Source: GH45 sp046704385
GTDB taxonomy: Bacteria; Bacteroidota; Bacteroidia; Bacteroidales; SZUA-534
NCBI GenBank assembly: GCA_046704385.1
Contig: JBJKSB010000104.1
Coordinates: 1 to 54,962 of the forward strand
DNA: 54,962 bases
Direction: 5' to 3'
Shown here: one piece after another, positions 34,350 to 42,457 of the stretch
Layout of the letters: every line of letters starts with the position of its first letter
Numbering within the stretch: position 1 is the stretch's first letter
Made by a program: the position numbers and the translations under genes
Notes under the pieces: model-generated
What the model was told of the DNA's origin: nothing
Databases searched by the model: none
What the model saw: the letters and a program-made list of their open reading frames with translations, nothing else

Positions 34350-35649
34350 TTCTTGTAATCTTTGCACCCAAAGCGTTCAAACGAACATCAATTTGTTCAT
34401 ATCCCCTATCGATTTGATCAATATTATCTATTATAGATACTCCTTTAGCTGAAAGTGCAGCAATCAGTAAGGCCATCCCTGCCCTGATATCGGGACTGGT
34501 CATATTAATTCCGCGCAGCACCTGGGTTTTATTCAGGCCTATTACTGTTGCCCTATGTGGGTCACAAAGAATAATCTGGGCACCCATATCAATAAGTTTA
34601 TCAACAAAAAACAAGCGGCTTTCGAACATCTTCTGATGGATTAAAACACTACCGTTCGATTGCGTAGCGGTTACCAAAAGTACACTCAATAAATCGGGGG
34701 TAAGTCCCGGCCATGGAGCATCATCAATTTTCATGATTGACCCATCAATAAAAGTCTCAATTTCATAGGAATCCTGAGCCGGAATCACCAAATCGTTGCC
34801 TACTCTATCGAATTTAATACCTAATCGCCTGAATGCATTGGGAATAATTCCAAGGTTTTCGTACGAAACATTTTTTATGGTCAAAGCCGATCCTGTCATG
34901 GCAGCCAAACCAATAAAACTTCCTATCTCAATCATATCAGGCAACAAAGTATGCTCACATCCATTTAAGACCGAAACACCCTCAATGGTAAGCAGATTTG
35001 AGCCCACTCCTGAAATTTTTGCCCCCATTGAATTAAGCATTTTGCATAATTGCTGAATATAAGGTTCACAAGCCGCATTGTAGATGGTTGTTATACCATT
35101 TGCCAAAACGGCTGCCATTATAATATTTGCTGTTCCGGTTACCGAAGCTTCATCGAGAAGCATGTAGGTACCCTGTAATTTTTGTGCCTCAACCCGGTAG
35201 AATTTTCCTTCAGCATTGTAATTAAACTGAGCCCCCAGATTTTGCAAGCCGATAAAGTGCGTGTCGAGCCTGCGGCGGCCAATTTTATCGCCTCCGGGCT
35301 TGGGAATATATGCTTTACCAAACCTTGCAGCCAAAGGTCCAACAAGCATTACTGAACCCCGGATTTTTGAAGTTTTAATTACAAATTCCTTTGAATGTAA
35401 ATATTCAAGGTTTATTTTGTCAGCTTTAAACTTGTAATCGTGATCAGAAAGTTTTGTGACCTCAACTCCCATTTCGGCAATAATATCAATAAGCGTATTA
35501 ACATCGCGAATATTTGGGATATTATTAATAATTACTTCCTGCGAAGTTAACAGAACAGCACAAAGCACTTGCAAAGCCTCATTTTTAGCACCTTGCGGGG
35601 TAATCTCACCCTGCAACTTATGTCCTCCCTCTATTTTGAACTGATTCAT
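34345..35649 (-). CDS. murA: UDP-N-acetylglucosamine 1-carboxyvinyltransferase
   Basis: 434 residues with the EPSP-synthase-like double fold. Lys22-Asn23 (GAKNEAL) and the arginine-rich DKIGRRRLDTH are in place. MurA transfers enolpyruvate from PEP to UDP-GlcNAc, the first committed step of peptidoglycan synthesis. The active-site loop reads KPGGDKIG with Asp121 where most MurA proteins have the Cys that fosfomycin alkylates. Cys-to-Asp forms are known to be active and fosfomycin-insensitive in other bacteria. It is a single gene here, divergent from the acidic small protein at 35882. Confidence 0.95.
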   Translation of the reverse strand: MNQFKIEGGHKLQGEITPQGAKNEALQVLCAVLLTSQEVIINNIPNIRDVNTLIDIIAEMGVEVTKLSDHDYKFKADKINLEYLHSKEFVIKTSKIRGSVMLVGPLAARFGKAYIPKPGGDKIGRRRLDTHFIGLQNLGAQFNYNAEGKFYRVEAQKLQGTYMLLDEASVTGTANIIMAAVLANGITTIYNAACEPYIQQLCKMLNSMGAKISGVGSNLLTIEGVSVLNGCEHTLLPDMIEIGSFIGLAAMTGSALTIKNVSYENLGIIPNAFRRLGIKFDRVGNDLVIPAQDSYEIETFIDGSIMKIDDAPWPGLTPDLLSVLLVTATQSNGSVLIHQKMFESRLFFVDKLIDMGAQIILCDPHRATVIGLNKTQVLRGINMTSPDIRAGMALLIAALSAKGVSIIDNIDQIDRGYEQIDVRLNALGAKITRI

Positions 35650-35881
35650 GGCTGTATTTTTATAAGTTTAGTAATGCAAAGTATGTAAAATTGAATAATA
35701 TCAAACTCATTTGAAATTAGGAATTTTAAAAAAGTTTTACACATAAAGCGGATACTTATAGAACATAATGTGATTTTTTATACTTTTTTTCAAAAGATTT
35801 AAAAAATCACTTGCGAGAGAAAAAAAAATACAGATATTTGAAGCATTAAACTAAATGGAAATTCGTAATAATTTTTGGGTC

Positions 35882-36244
35882 ATGAGTACAAACAAACCAC
35901 GTATCATTAAAGATTTTAATAAACTGGAGCCTGAACTTCAGGAGCAAATCAAATTAATTTATCCGTTCGGTTTTAGTGATAACCTTATTACCTTCACCAA
36001 CAAAGACGGAATGCTGGTTAGCGCCTTGCCGTTCGAAACTGACGATAAAATGTATTTACTTCGCATGACCGAAAAAGAAGCCGACAAAATTATTGAACTT
36101 GACGACGATTACGATGATGATGGCCGCCTGAAGAAAGGGGTACGTGATGAATATGAAGATAAATACTCCGATTTGGATTATATTGCCGATAACCTTTCCG
36201 ACGACGATACCGCTGGTATGGGTGACGATGATGACGATTATTAA
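35882..36244 (+). CDS. conserved small acidic protein of unknown function
   Basis: 120 residues from the ATG at 35882 (MSTNKPRIIKDFNKLEPE); a start at 35855 would add nine residues. The N-terminal half looks globular (YPFGFSDNLITFTNKDGMLV, then ALPFETDDKMYLLRM). The C-terminal half is highly acidic, with runs such as DDDYDDD and a DDDDDY end. I recognise it as a type of hypothetical protein common in Bacteroidota near cell-wall genes but know no function. An intrinsic terminator follows. Confidence 0.65.
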   Translation: MSTNKPRIIKDFNKLEPELQEQIKLIYPFGFSDNLITFTNKDGMLVSALPFETDDKMYLLRMTEKEADKIIELDDDYDDDGRLKKGVRDEYEDKYSDLDYIADNLSDDDTAGMGDDDDDY

Positions 36245-36269
36245 CTTATTAGAATTTCAGATAATGCAG

Positions 36270-36300
36270 CGCTAAACTCTTGATGAGCTTAGCGTTTTTT
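36270..36300 (+). terminator. intrinsic terminator after the acidic protein gene
   Basis: CGCTAAACTC and GAGCTTAGCG form a 10-bp stem with one mismatch around TTGAT, followed by six T residues. Confidence 0.85.
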
Positions 36301-36320
36301 TATTTCTTGGTATGTCTTGA

Positions 36321-36458
36321 ATCCTGGGGTTTATCGATACCAAACTGGGGTTACGTGAAGAGGAAATGCGGAATTTATCGCAGTCGAACCCTGTTTAGCG
36401 TGAAATTGTTCAGCGACTGGTAGAAATTGAGGGATTGTTGAAGAAAGAAGATACCTAA
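36321..36458 (+). pseudogene. degraded coding remnant with an in-frame stop
   Basis: One frame reads ILGFIDTKLGLREEEMRNL, SQSNPV, a TAG, then REIVQRLVEIEGLLKKEDT and TAA. The amino-acid composition and amphipathic helix pattern look like the C-terminal end of a real protein. There is no start codon, and the frame opens just after the terminator. I cannot name the family. It lies in the 319-bp gap before the phosphofructokinase gene. Confidence 0.3.
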
Positions 36459-36563
36459 TTAATACAAAATAAGTATCTCAAATTTTATATCATGAATTTG
36501 CATTTTTGTTAACTTGGCACTTCAAATATTTAAATCCGGAAATTACAAAACCATCAAAATAAT

Positions 36564-37916
36564 ATGGGAATGAAACAGGAAGATTTTTTGGTAAAAATAC
36601 TGGGAACCAACAAAGTAAGATCACCCTTATTAGAAACCCCCCGATCCGATAGTCCTAGCTATAAATTTATCTCATCCGATGAAAGGATTTTATATGATGT
36701 AACTCTTGATGGTTTTAAAAAAAATATGAAAGCAGGTACCGAGCCTATTTCCTTTGAAAAAGCCGGACCGCACGACAATTTATTTTTTGAACCAGCCAAA
36801 ACAAAAGTTGGTGTTGTAACCTGTGGTGGTCTGTGTCCGGGTTTAAACGATGTTATTCATAGTATTGTGAATCACCTGCATTATAGATACGGAATAAACC
36901 GGGTGGTTGGTTTTAAATATGGCTATGAAGGCCTGATACCCAAATATAACCACGATACTGTAGAACTCACAACTGAAAAGGTTAACGGAATCCACCTGAC
37001 CGGAGGAACTATTTTAGGTTCATCAAGAGGAAACCAGGACGTAGTACAAATTGTGGATACTCTGGAAATAATGAATATTAATATCCTGTTTTGCATTGGT
37101 GGCGATGGAACTTTACGGGGTGCACATGCTATTCATAAAGAGATTGAAAAGAGAAATCTCAAAATTTCAGTTGCCGGGGTTCCCAAAACCATCGATAATG
37201 ATATCAACCTGATTGAAAAAAGTTTTGGTTTTGAAACGGCATTCACTATTGCCAATGAGATTATTCGGTTCGCCCACAACGAAGCCGAAGGAGCTTACAA
37301 CGGCATAGCTCTTATTAAGTTAATGGGACGCGATGCCGGATTTATTGCAGCGCACGCAGCCTTATCAATACAGGAAGTAAATTTTGTGCTGGTTCCCGAA
37401 ATGGAATTCGATTTGTATGGACCGCACGGATTTTTAAAACATTTGCGTAAACGACTTGAAAACAGGCATCATGCCGTGGTGGTAGTTGCTGAAGGAGCCG
37501 GTAAAAACTTCTTTGAAGGTGAATTGGTTAAAGATGCTTCAGGAAACGTTAAGAATAAAGACATTGGTTTGTATCTTAAAGAAAAAATTAAGGAAGAATT
37601 TGAGGCCAAGGATTTTCCTTATTCCATGAAGTATATTGACCCAAGTTATATAATTCGAAGTGCTCCTGCCAATGCAAATGATAGCAAGTTTTGTAGTTTA
37701 CTGGCTCAAAATGCCGTACATGCTGCCATGGCCGGTCGTACCGATTTTGTAGTGGGTAACTGGAATTCACAATTTACCATTATGCCTATACCTGTTACTA
37801 TTGCTGAACGTAAAAAAATTAATGTGTCAGGCGAATTATGGTGGAATATTCATGAAGCTACCGGTCAACCCATCAGCATGAAAAACCCTGAAGGATGGGA
37901 AAAATCGAACCGTTGA
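36564..37916 (+). CDS. 6-phosphofructokinase, group II type
   Basis: 450 residues, longer than E. coli PfkA, with an extra N-terminal domain of about 80 residues as in plant and trypanosome type enzymes. Core motifs are CGGLCPGLNDVIHS, GGTILGSSRG, GGDGT (179-183), PKTIDND (207-213) and LMGRDAGFIAAHAAL. Gly182 in GGDG points to ATP as phosphate donor (PPi enzymes have Asp there), while Lys208 in PKTIDND is the residue also found in PPi-dependent forms. It phosphorylates fructose 6-phosphate in glycolysis. ATP use is likely but not proved. It stands alone and converges on the small cassette at 37976. Confidence 0.9.
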   Translation: MGMKQEDFLVKILGTNKVRSPLLETPRSDSPSYKFISSDERILYDVTLDGFKKNMKAGTEPISFEKAGPHDNLFFEPAKTKVGVVTCGGLCPGLNDVIHSIVNHLHYRYGINRVVGFKYGYEGLIPKYNHDTVELTTEKVNGIHLTGGTILGSSRGNQDVVQIVDTLEIMNINILFCIGGDGTLRGAHAIHKEIEKRNLKISVAGVPKTIDNDINLIEKSFGFETAFTIANEIIRFAHNEAEGAYNGIALIKLMGRDAGFIAAHAALSIQEVNFVLVPEMEFDLYGPHGFLKHLRKRLENRHHAVVVVAEGAGKNFFEGELVKDASGNVKNKDIGLYLKEKIKEEFEAKDFPYSMKYIDPSYIIRSAPANANDSKFCSLLAQNAVHAAMAGRTDFVVGNWNSQFTIMPIPVTIAERKKINVSGELWWNIHEATGQPISMKNPEGWEKSNR

Positions 37917-37975
37917 ATATAGAATTTTAAAATCGACGATCGTACCTTGTGGAATAATTTTGATTAAATAGTAAA

Positions 37976-38287
37976 TTACCTGGATTCAAAAGAAATTTCA
38001 ATTTCATCATTATCTTTTTGCACCATAGTATAGGCAGAACATAAAATGGCCTCCATGCCAAATTCACAGGCTTTGGCCTCCATTAGCTTATGTAACCGGG
38101 TTTTATCTTTTTTGTAGCAATCCTGATTGAAGTGGATAAAAATTTGTGACGGATTTTTATCATTAAACCTAAGCAGAAAAGGATTTTGCTCCACAAAAAT
38201 CAGGTCATCGAAAAGATAGGTAACTGTTAATCCTGTAGCTTCAATAATTTCAGAAGCATTGGGTAAATTCCGTTTTGTTAAGTTCAT
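37976..38287 (-). CDS. small protein of unknown function, third gene of the NifX/Nif11-like cassette
   Basis: 103 residues, soluble, no signal. NASEIIEATGLTVTYLFDDL, then FLLRFNDKNPSQIFIHFN and CYKKDKTRLHKLMEAKACEF suggest an alpha/beta fold with two or three exposed Cys residues. I do not recognise the family. It lies 4 bp after the Nif11-like gene, so it is surely cotranscribed and probably translationally coupled. A role with the NifX-like protein is inferred from this linkage only. Confidence 0.6.
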   Translation of the reverse strand: MNLTKRNLPNASEIIEATGLTVTYLFDDLIFVEQNPFLLRFNDKNPSQIFIHFNQDCYKKDKTRLHKLMEAKACEFGMEAILCSAYTMVQKDNDEIEISFESR

Positions 38288-38291
38288 ATAT

Positions 38292-38537
38292 TTAATTTTC
38301 AGAGGTTAAAATCTGATACCAGGCTACAGTTTCAAACAGTTTCATGGCATCCTCTTCAAACTGACATTTTACATGCATCATATTCACCGATTCTTCAAAT
38401 TCTTCAGGAGTAAATTCAAAACCATTTTCTTTGATGCACTCATAAAAATCATCAACCGATAATTCATTTAACTGCATTCTGAAATTATCATCATGCATTA
38501 CTGTTAATAAAAAATTCATTGACTGCTTTATCGACAT
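38292..38537 (-). CDS. Nif11-like small protein
   Basis: 81 residues. The first 50 resemble the Nif11 domain: MSIKQSMNFLLTVMHDDNF, QLNELSVDDFYECIKENGF, then EFTPEEFEES. Nif11 domains occur in small proteins of nitrogen-fixing bacteria with unclear function and as leader regions of some ribosomal peptide precursors. Here there is no GG cleavage site and no Cys/Ser-rich core typical of such precursors; the C-terminus is acidic and aromatic. The assignment is by eye. It lies between the NifX-like gene (28 bp upstream) and the unknown gene (4 bp downstream). Confidence 0.55.
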   Translation of the reverse strand: MSIKQSMNFLLTVMHDDNFRMQLNELSVDDFYECIKENGFEFTPEEFEESVNMMHVKCQFEEDAMKLFETVAWYQILTSEN

Positions 38538-38565
38538 GGCAAAATAATTACTATCGTTTGTAAAT

Positions 38566-38991
38566 TTAAATTTGAGCTATATCCTCAGAATCTTCGTTGC
38601 AACTGCTTGAACAAGACGAACATGATAAAGAACATGAAGCAACTGAAACAGTACTCTCATCTGTGAATGGTTTCAGTTTATTATCCATTAACAAATCTAT
38701 ATTACTTAAAATGTTTGAACCCAAGGCTTTAAAAAGTCCAATATCATTATTAATAAAGAAACGGGCAGCCATGGGATGGCATGCTGAACTAATAATACAC
38801 GAAACTTTCTCGCCTTTCAGGAAGTGGATTAAATCCATGCCCATGGTTTCATCATCACTACTGGTTTTAAGTATTTTTACCGTGTTATCATTGGTGTCGA
38901 AAACACCAAATAACTTGCTCCCATGCAAACTATCATTAAATTCAAGTGCATCTGTTAAAGCTTTTTTTAGTACCGGAAATCCAATTTTCAT
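38566..38991 (-). CDS. NifX/NifB-type FeMo-cofactor-binding domain protein with Cys-rich tail
   Basis: 141 residues. The dinitrogenase iron-molybdenum cofactor-binding fold is suggested by MKIGFPVL at the start, KLFGVFDTNDNTVKIL, then VSCIISSACHPMAARFFINN and DIGLFKALGSNILSNIDLLM. The tail has four cysteines in C-x3-C-x2-C-x3-C (Cys120, 124, 127, 131), a likely metal or Fe-S site not found in NifX itself. Proteins of this fold carry or insert metal clusters. No nitrogenase genes are in the window. It is the first gene of a three-gene operon transcribed leftward. Confidence 0.65.
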   Translation of the reverse strand: MKIGFPVLKKALTDALEFNDSLHGSKLFGVFDTNDNTVKILKTSSDDETMGMDLIHFLKGEKVSCIISSACHPMAARFFINNDIGLFKALGSNILSNIDLLMDNKLKPFTDESTVSVASCSLSCSSCSSSCNEDSEDIAQI

Positions 38992-39190
38992 GGTATATAA
39001 ATTTTAAAGTTACTTATTTGTAGCATTGTAAGTTTTAAATACAATTATGTTTATTTTATTGATATTAAATTATTTACAATTATATCTGCTTTTATTTTCC
39101 TACATTTTTGTAGGATTTTAGCTAACTTAAAGAACCTGCCATATGATATACAATGAAAATGCCATGCCATAAGTTCATAGGTTAAACAAA

Positions 39191-39224
39191 GGGGCGGCCT
39201 CAAAAGTAATTTTGCGACCGCCCC
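39191..39224 (-). terminator. GC-rich hairpin after the DUF4252 operon
   Basis: GGGGCGG (39191-39197) and CCGCCCC (39218-39224) form a perfect 7-bp stem in otherwise AT-rich DNA. On the minus strand a short T-rich run follows. It lies 60 bp after the last gene of the sigma/DUF4252 operon. The rest of the gap up to the NifX-like gene start (38992-39190) should hold that gene's promoter, which I could not locate. Confidence 0.6.
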
Positions 39225-39284
39225 GTATTACAAAGCATTAATTAAACCGGATTAAACAAATTTAAAAAGCATACTTATATTCCG

Positions 39285-39776
39285 CTATCCGCGCATATTT
39301 GCAGCTTTTTTGGTATTTATAGATTTTATAAGTTTTTTTGCATCATCCTGGGTAAAATCACCTTCCATACACATGGCTACCAACTGATTACCATCCAAAA
39401 TAGTCATCACAATTTCACTGATAACTTTTCCATTATCGCGAGCAAGAAAAACTATTTCCGAACCTCCATCGTGTACTTCCATCATTTCTTTATACAATTC
39501 TTCAGGTAAATAACGGTTCAGGTCAATCAGCATATCCCTGTCGGCATTGTCAGCAATAAAAAACCGTATAACATCGATATTTTTCATGAACTCCTTGGCC
39601 GCCGGGTCTTCATTACCAACAAACAGGTTGGCTAACCCTCCGGGAATTTTAAACGAAATAGTGTTTGGGGTATCATGATAGGCATGATAAAATTTCATAA
39701 ATCCACCAGCTGGTGGAGTAGCACAACTTGAAAATACAAAAGTAAATGCAACAAGAGTTAAATATAAATTTTTCAT
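39285..39776 (-). CDS. DUF4252 family lipoprotein
   Basis: 163 residues from the ATG at 39776; an upstream ATG at 39824 would place the signal peptide inside the protein. The lipobox is FSSC, with lipid on Cys18. The DUF4252 core follows: NTISFKIPGGLANLFVG, DVIRFFIADN, LPEELYKEMMEVHDGGSEIV and the closing MEGDFTQDDAKKLIKSI. The family is specific to Bacteroidota and of unknown function; its members usually sit in operons with ECF sigma factors, as here. It is the last of four genes and a paralogue of its upstream neighbour. Confidence 0.8.
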   Translation of the reverse strand: MKNLYLTLVAFTFVFSSCATPPAGGFMKFYHAYHDTPNTISFKIPGGLANLFVGNEDPAAKEFMKNIDVIRFFIADNADRDMLIDLNRYLPEELYKEMMEVHDGGSEIVFLARDNGKVISEIVMTILDGNQLVAMCMEGDFTQDDAKKLIKSINTKKAANMRG

Positions 39777-39915
39777 GATTTTAAGATTTTTGACCTGAAT
39801 AATAAGATAATACAGATTCTTCATATTTCAATCAATCAGGTCTGTTATAATTGTTTTTAATTTTTGTCGAAACAGAATCATGCAAGTGCTATACTCTGCA
39901 TGATTCCCGGTTTAT

Positions 39916-40443
39916 TTATTCCTCGTTTTTTTCTTCAACTTTTTCAAGGTGTTCAAAACCTTTTATGTCCATTGTTTTCGACATTTTAGCCACCTGAGCC
40001 AAATCAATATCTCCCTGGAGGAAAAGAAGAACAGGCTCCTTCGGATCTTTCACAAGCATAACAAACTCAGATATCTTTTTGCCTTCGTCGTGTACTTTAA
40101 AATCAATTTCCTGTCCTCCGTCATTCACAATCATAAAATCTTTATAAATGCTTGATGGAAGAGCCTGCTTAATGTCATTATAAAAATCCTGATTCCTGGA
40201 TTGATTTGCATCACTAACAGTCAAAATTTTAATGGCGTTCAGTCCTTTGGTGACATTTTTTAAGTCAGCTGCTTCATCATCGTCTGCAATTTTTGAGAAC
40301 AGTTCGAACATATAACTGGTAATATATACCGAAGTGTAACCTTCCTTACCCGAGTATTTGTTGAATAAATTGTCGAGTTGCGATTCCTGAGCCATGCCCA
40401 ACATTGGCAGCAGTGCTAATAATATTAATGCTAATTTTTTCAT
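39916..40443 (-). CDS. DUF4252 family exported protein
   Basis: 175 residues with a signal peptide (MKKLALILLALLPMLGMAQ). The DUF4252 pattern is clear: LDNLFNKYSGKEGYTSVYIT, IKILTVSDAN, LPSSIYKDFMIVNDGGQEID, KISEFVMLVKD and FLQGDIDLAQVAKMSKTM. It shares the VxDGG(S/Q)E(I)(V/D)F segment with the lipoprotein downstream. It ends in an acidic Glu-rich tail. It lies 19 bp after the membrane protein gene in the sigma operon. Confidence 0.8.
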   Translation of the reverse strand: MKKLALILLALLPMLGMAQESQLDNLFNKYSGKEGYTSVYITSYMFELFSKIADDDEAADLKNVTKGLNAIKILTVSDANQSRNQDFYNDIKQALPSSIYKDFMIVNDGGQEIDFKVHDEGKKISEFVMLVKDPKEPVLLFLQGDIDLAQVAKMSKTMDIKGFEHLEKVEEKNEE

Positions 40444-40462
40444 TTTTTTTAAGTTTTAAGGA

Positions 40463-40948
40463 TTATTCATTTTTAACGGTTAATAACTCTAGCGGTTTGT
40501 TCATCTCATTTATATAGTTTAAACCTTTGGTACCCTTGTCTAAATTGGTTTTTAAAGTTGAAAATGCCTGCATTGATTCTTGAATGGCCACCTCCTTATC
40601 AGTTATTGCTTTCCCGTTTATGTAAGCATATACGACAGGTGGATTATGGGTTTTTAATAAAAACATTAAAGAAAACACTATTACCAATCCGGCAGCTACT
40701 GCACTTACAAAACCGGTTAAGTGCCTGATTTTGAAATTGGACTTCTGCTTAATAATCAGGTTAAAATCAATATCAAGTTTAACTTCACTTTCATCATGTA
40801 AAAGCTGAAACATTTGTTTGGCTTCCATAAGTTCAGTATCGCTGCCTGTATAATTTTGCAGAGATTGCTTTAACTGATTTTCTTCAACAGTGGAAGTATT
40901 TCCATCGAAATACTTTTCCAGTAAAATTTTATATTCCAGCAATTCCAT
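40463..40948 (-). CDS. putative membrane anti-sigma factor
   Basis: 161 residues. An N-terminal helical region (about 1-60, EYKILLEKYFDGNTSTVEEN onward) precedes one membrane span (about 78-98) and a short periplasmic tail. The sequence has no zinc motif, but position suggests an anti-sigma factor: its start codon lies 20 bp inside the upstream sigma gene, so translation is coupled. The opening segment (YFDGNTSTVEENQL) resembles the N-termini of other Bacteroidota anti-sigma-like proteins. Confidence 0.6.
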   Translation of the reverse strand: MELLEYKILLEKYFDGNTSTVEENQLKQSLQNYTGSDTELMEAKQMFQLLHDESEVKLDIDFNLIIKQKSNFKIRHLTGFVSAVAAGLVIVFSLMFLLKTHNPPVVYAYINGKAITDKEVAIQESMQAFSTLKTNLDKGTKGLNYINEMNKPLELLTVKNE

Positions 40949-41444
40949 AACTCATAATTTTTTTAACCTCTTCACGAACTTTTTTTCTCGCCCTCGACAG
41001 ATTAACTCTAAGGGTTTCTGTCGACATATTTACAATTGGTTCAATTTCGTCAAACTCATATTGCTCAATGTCACGCAGGTGCATAATGGTACGTTGGGGT
41101 TCGCCCAGGTTTTGAATCGCCTGTTTAATAATTTCACCCAACTCATTATTTTCTACCGGATTCTCGTTATCAATAGTATTAACTTCGTATTTTATTTCCG
41201 GAGCCTTCTGGATGCGCAGGTTTTTTCTTCGAGCCCTGTCCAGGCTTAAATTTCGGGTCATTGTCATTGCAAAAGCCTCAATACTATTATATTTTTTCAG
41301 TTCATACCGACTATCCCATAATTTCATAAGAACATCCTGAGTAACATCCTGTGCTTCGTATTCATCATTTAGAATGCGCTTTGAAAATCGGTAAAGTTTA
41401 TCTTTCAAAACAAATACGTTAATCCTGAATTCTTCTGCTGTCAT
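40929..41444 (-). CDS. ECF-type RNA polymerase sigma factor
   Basis: 171 residues. Region 2: KLYRFSKRILNDEYEAQDVT, QDVLMKLWDSR and AFAMTMTRNLSLDRARRK. Region 4: LGEPQRTIMHLRDIEQYEFD and the helix-turn-helix VNMSTETLRVNLSRARKKVR. It heads the four-gene operon with the membrane protein and two DUF4252 proteins, which are likely both regulators and targets of its own control. The divergent lipoprotein gene at 41726 starts 281 bp away. Confidence 0.93.
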   Translation of the reverse strand: MTAEEFRINVFVLKDKLYRFSKRILNDEYEAQDVTQDVLMKLWDSRYELKKYNSIEAFAMTMTRNLSLDRARRKNLRIQKAPEIKYEVNTIDNENPVENNELGEIIKQAIQNLGEPQRTIMHLRDIEQYEFDEIEPIVNMSTETLRVNLSRARKKVREEVKKIMSYGIAGI

Positions 41445-41725
41445 TCTAAACCTTATTTTTGTAATTCATATGGGAGACGCTTCAAAAAATAAATTATAAC
41501 AAGATAATACAAAAAAAATAATATTAATTCGCAATTAACTGATTAACTGATCTTTAAAAATAATGGATTATATCACCAATCATTCTTCAATCTTAAATGA
41601 TTTTCTTTCTTTATAATTTACATTAAATTTGATTTGATAAGTTTAATACATATTATTAACTGTTAAAAACCTAAAATCAGAATAAAAACGCAGCTGGAGA
41701 AAATCAAAATATTAATAAAATCATA

Positions 41726-42277
41726 ATGAAGACACCCATTTACATAGTATTAATATTGTTGCTTATTGCGGCTTGTAATTTAAATACCCATAAGAAAGAA
41801 TCTACAAAAAATCCGGTTGATTTAAAAATTCGCAGCTGTAAAATGTATTCATCTGATTTTGTAATGGTAGACCCTAATGAAAAAGGACAGTTAATGCAGG
41901 AATTCCGGTTTAACCGTAAAGGTTTTGTGAACGAACTTATCCGCTATGGTATGGATGGTGAAGTTGTGGGTCGGTTTGATATTCTTGGAGAGAATACCCC
42001 TTTCCCCCTTCCGGGAAAACCTGAATTCAGGGATACAGCTATTACTGTGGTCGATTTAGACAGCCTTGAGAATATTAAAGGCATCGAAGTTAAATCTTAT
42101 AATTCAGCTGGTTTACTGGTTGATGTTAAGTACTTTCTTGGAGCTGACAGTCTGATCAGGCATAACACGTATAATTATGATCAGAATGGACTTATAAAAG
42201 AAGATATTTATTGGGACACTGACCTGGATAAACCCAAACAAAAAATTACTTACGAGTTTGAATATTTTGATGATTAA
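41726..42277 (+). CDS. lipoprotein of unknown function
   Basis: 183 residues with a lipoprotein signal (LLLIAAC, lipid on Cys17). The mature part has repeated hydrophilic strands such as MQEFRFNRKGFVNELIRYG and NTYNYDQNGLIKEDIYWD, a pattern similar to YD-type or MORN-like beta repeats seen in many Bacteroidota lipoproteins. I do not recognise a named family. Its last 32 bp overlap the 3' end of the convergent FeoB-associated gene. Confidence 0.6.
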   Translation: MKTPIYIVLILLLIAACNLNTHKKESTKNPVDLKIRSCKMYSSDFVMVDPNEKGQLMQEFRFNRKGFVNELIRYGMDGEVVGRFDILGENTPFPLPGKPEFRDTAITVVDLDSLENIKGIEVKSYNSAGLLVDVKYFLGADSLIRHNTYNYDQNGLIKEDIYWDTDLDKPKQKITYEFEYFDD

Positions 42278-42452
42278 ACCGTCCGGTTTGTGCCAAATTC
42301 TTCAGCTCACATTTCGTAGTACAACCCCCACAACCATTTGAACAATCTGTTTCTTCTTCCGAATACGTTTTCTTTATAATTCTTTTTACTGCAAAAAAAA
42401 CAGCGATAAAAATTATCGAATAAGTCAATATATTATAAACCAGATTTTCCAT
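42246..42452 (-). CDS. FeoB-associated Cys-rich membrane protein
   Basis: 68 residues. One membrane span (about 5-23) is followed by the cluster CSNGCGGCTTKC (Cys37, 41, 44, 48). Small proteins of this kind are regularly found directly downstream of feoB and are thought to assist ferrous iron transport. It begins 5 bp after the feoB stop codon. The C-terminal 20 residues are less conserved in appearance and their coding region overlaps the convergent lipoprotein gene. Confidence 0.85.
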   Translation of the reverse strand: MENLVYNILTYSIIFIAVFFAVKRIIKKTYSEEETDCSNGCGGCTTKCELKNLAQTGRFNHQNIQTRK

Positions 42453-42457
42453 GCTAA

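Noticed and set aside
38292..38537. A Nif11-type precursor of a ribosomal peptide natural product
   Set aside because: There is no GG-type cleavage site, no Cys/Ser/Thr-rich core peptide and no modifying enzyme or exporter nearby.
37976..38991. Nitrogen fixation genes
   Set aside because: NifX-like and Nif11-like folds are present, but no nifH, nifD, nifK, nifE, nifN or nifB occurs in the window. These small proteins alone do not indicate nitrogenase.
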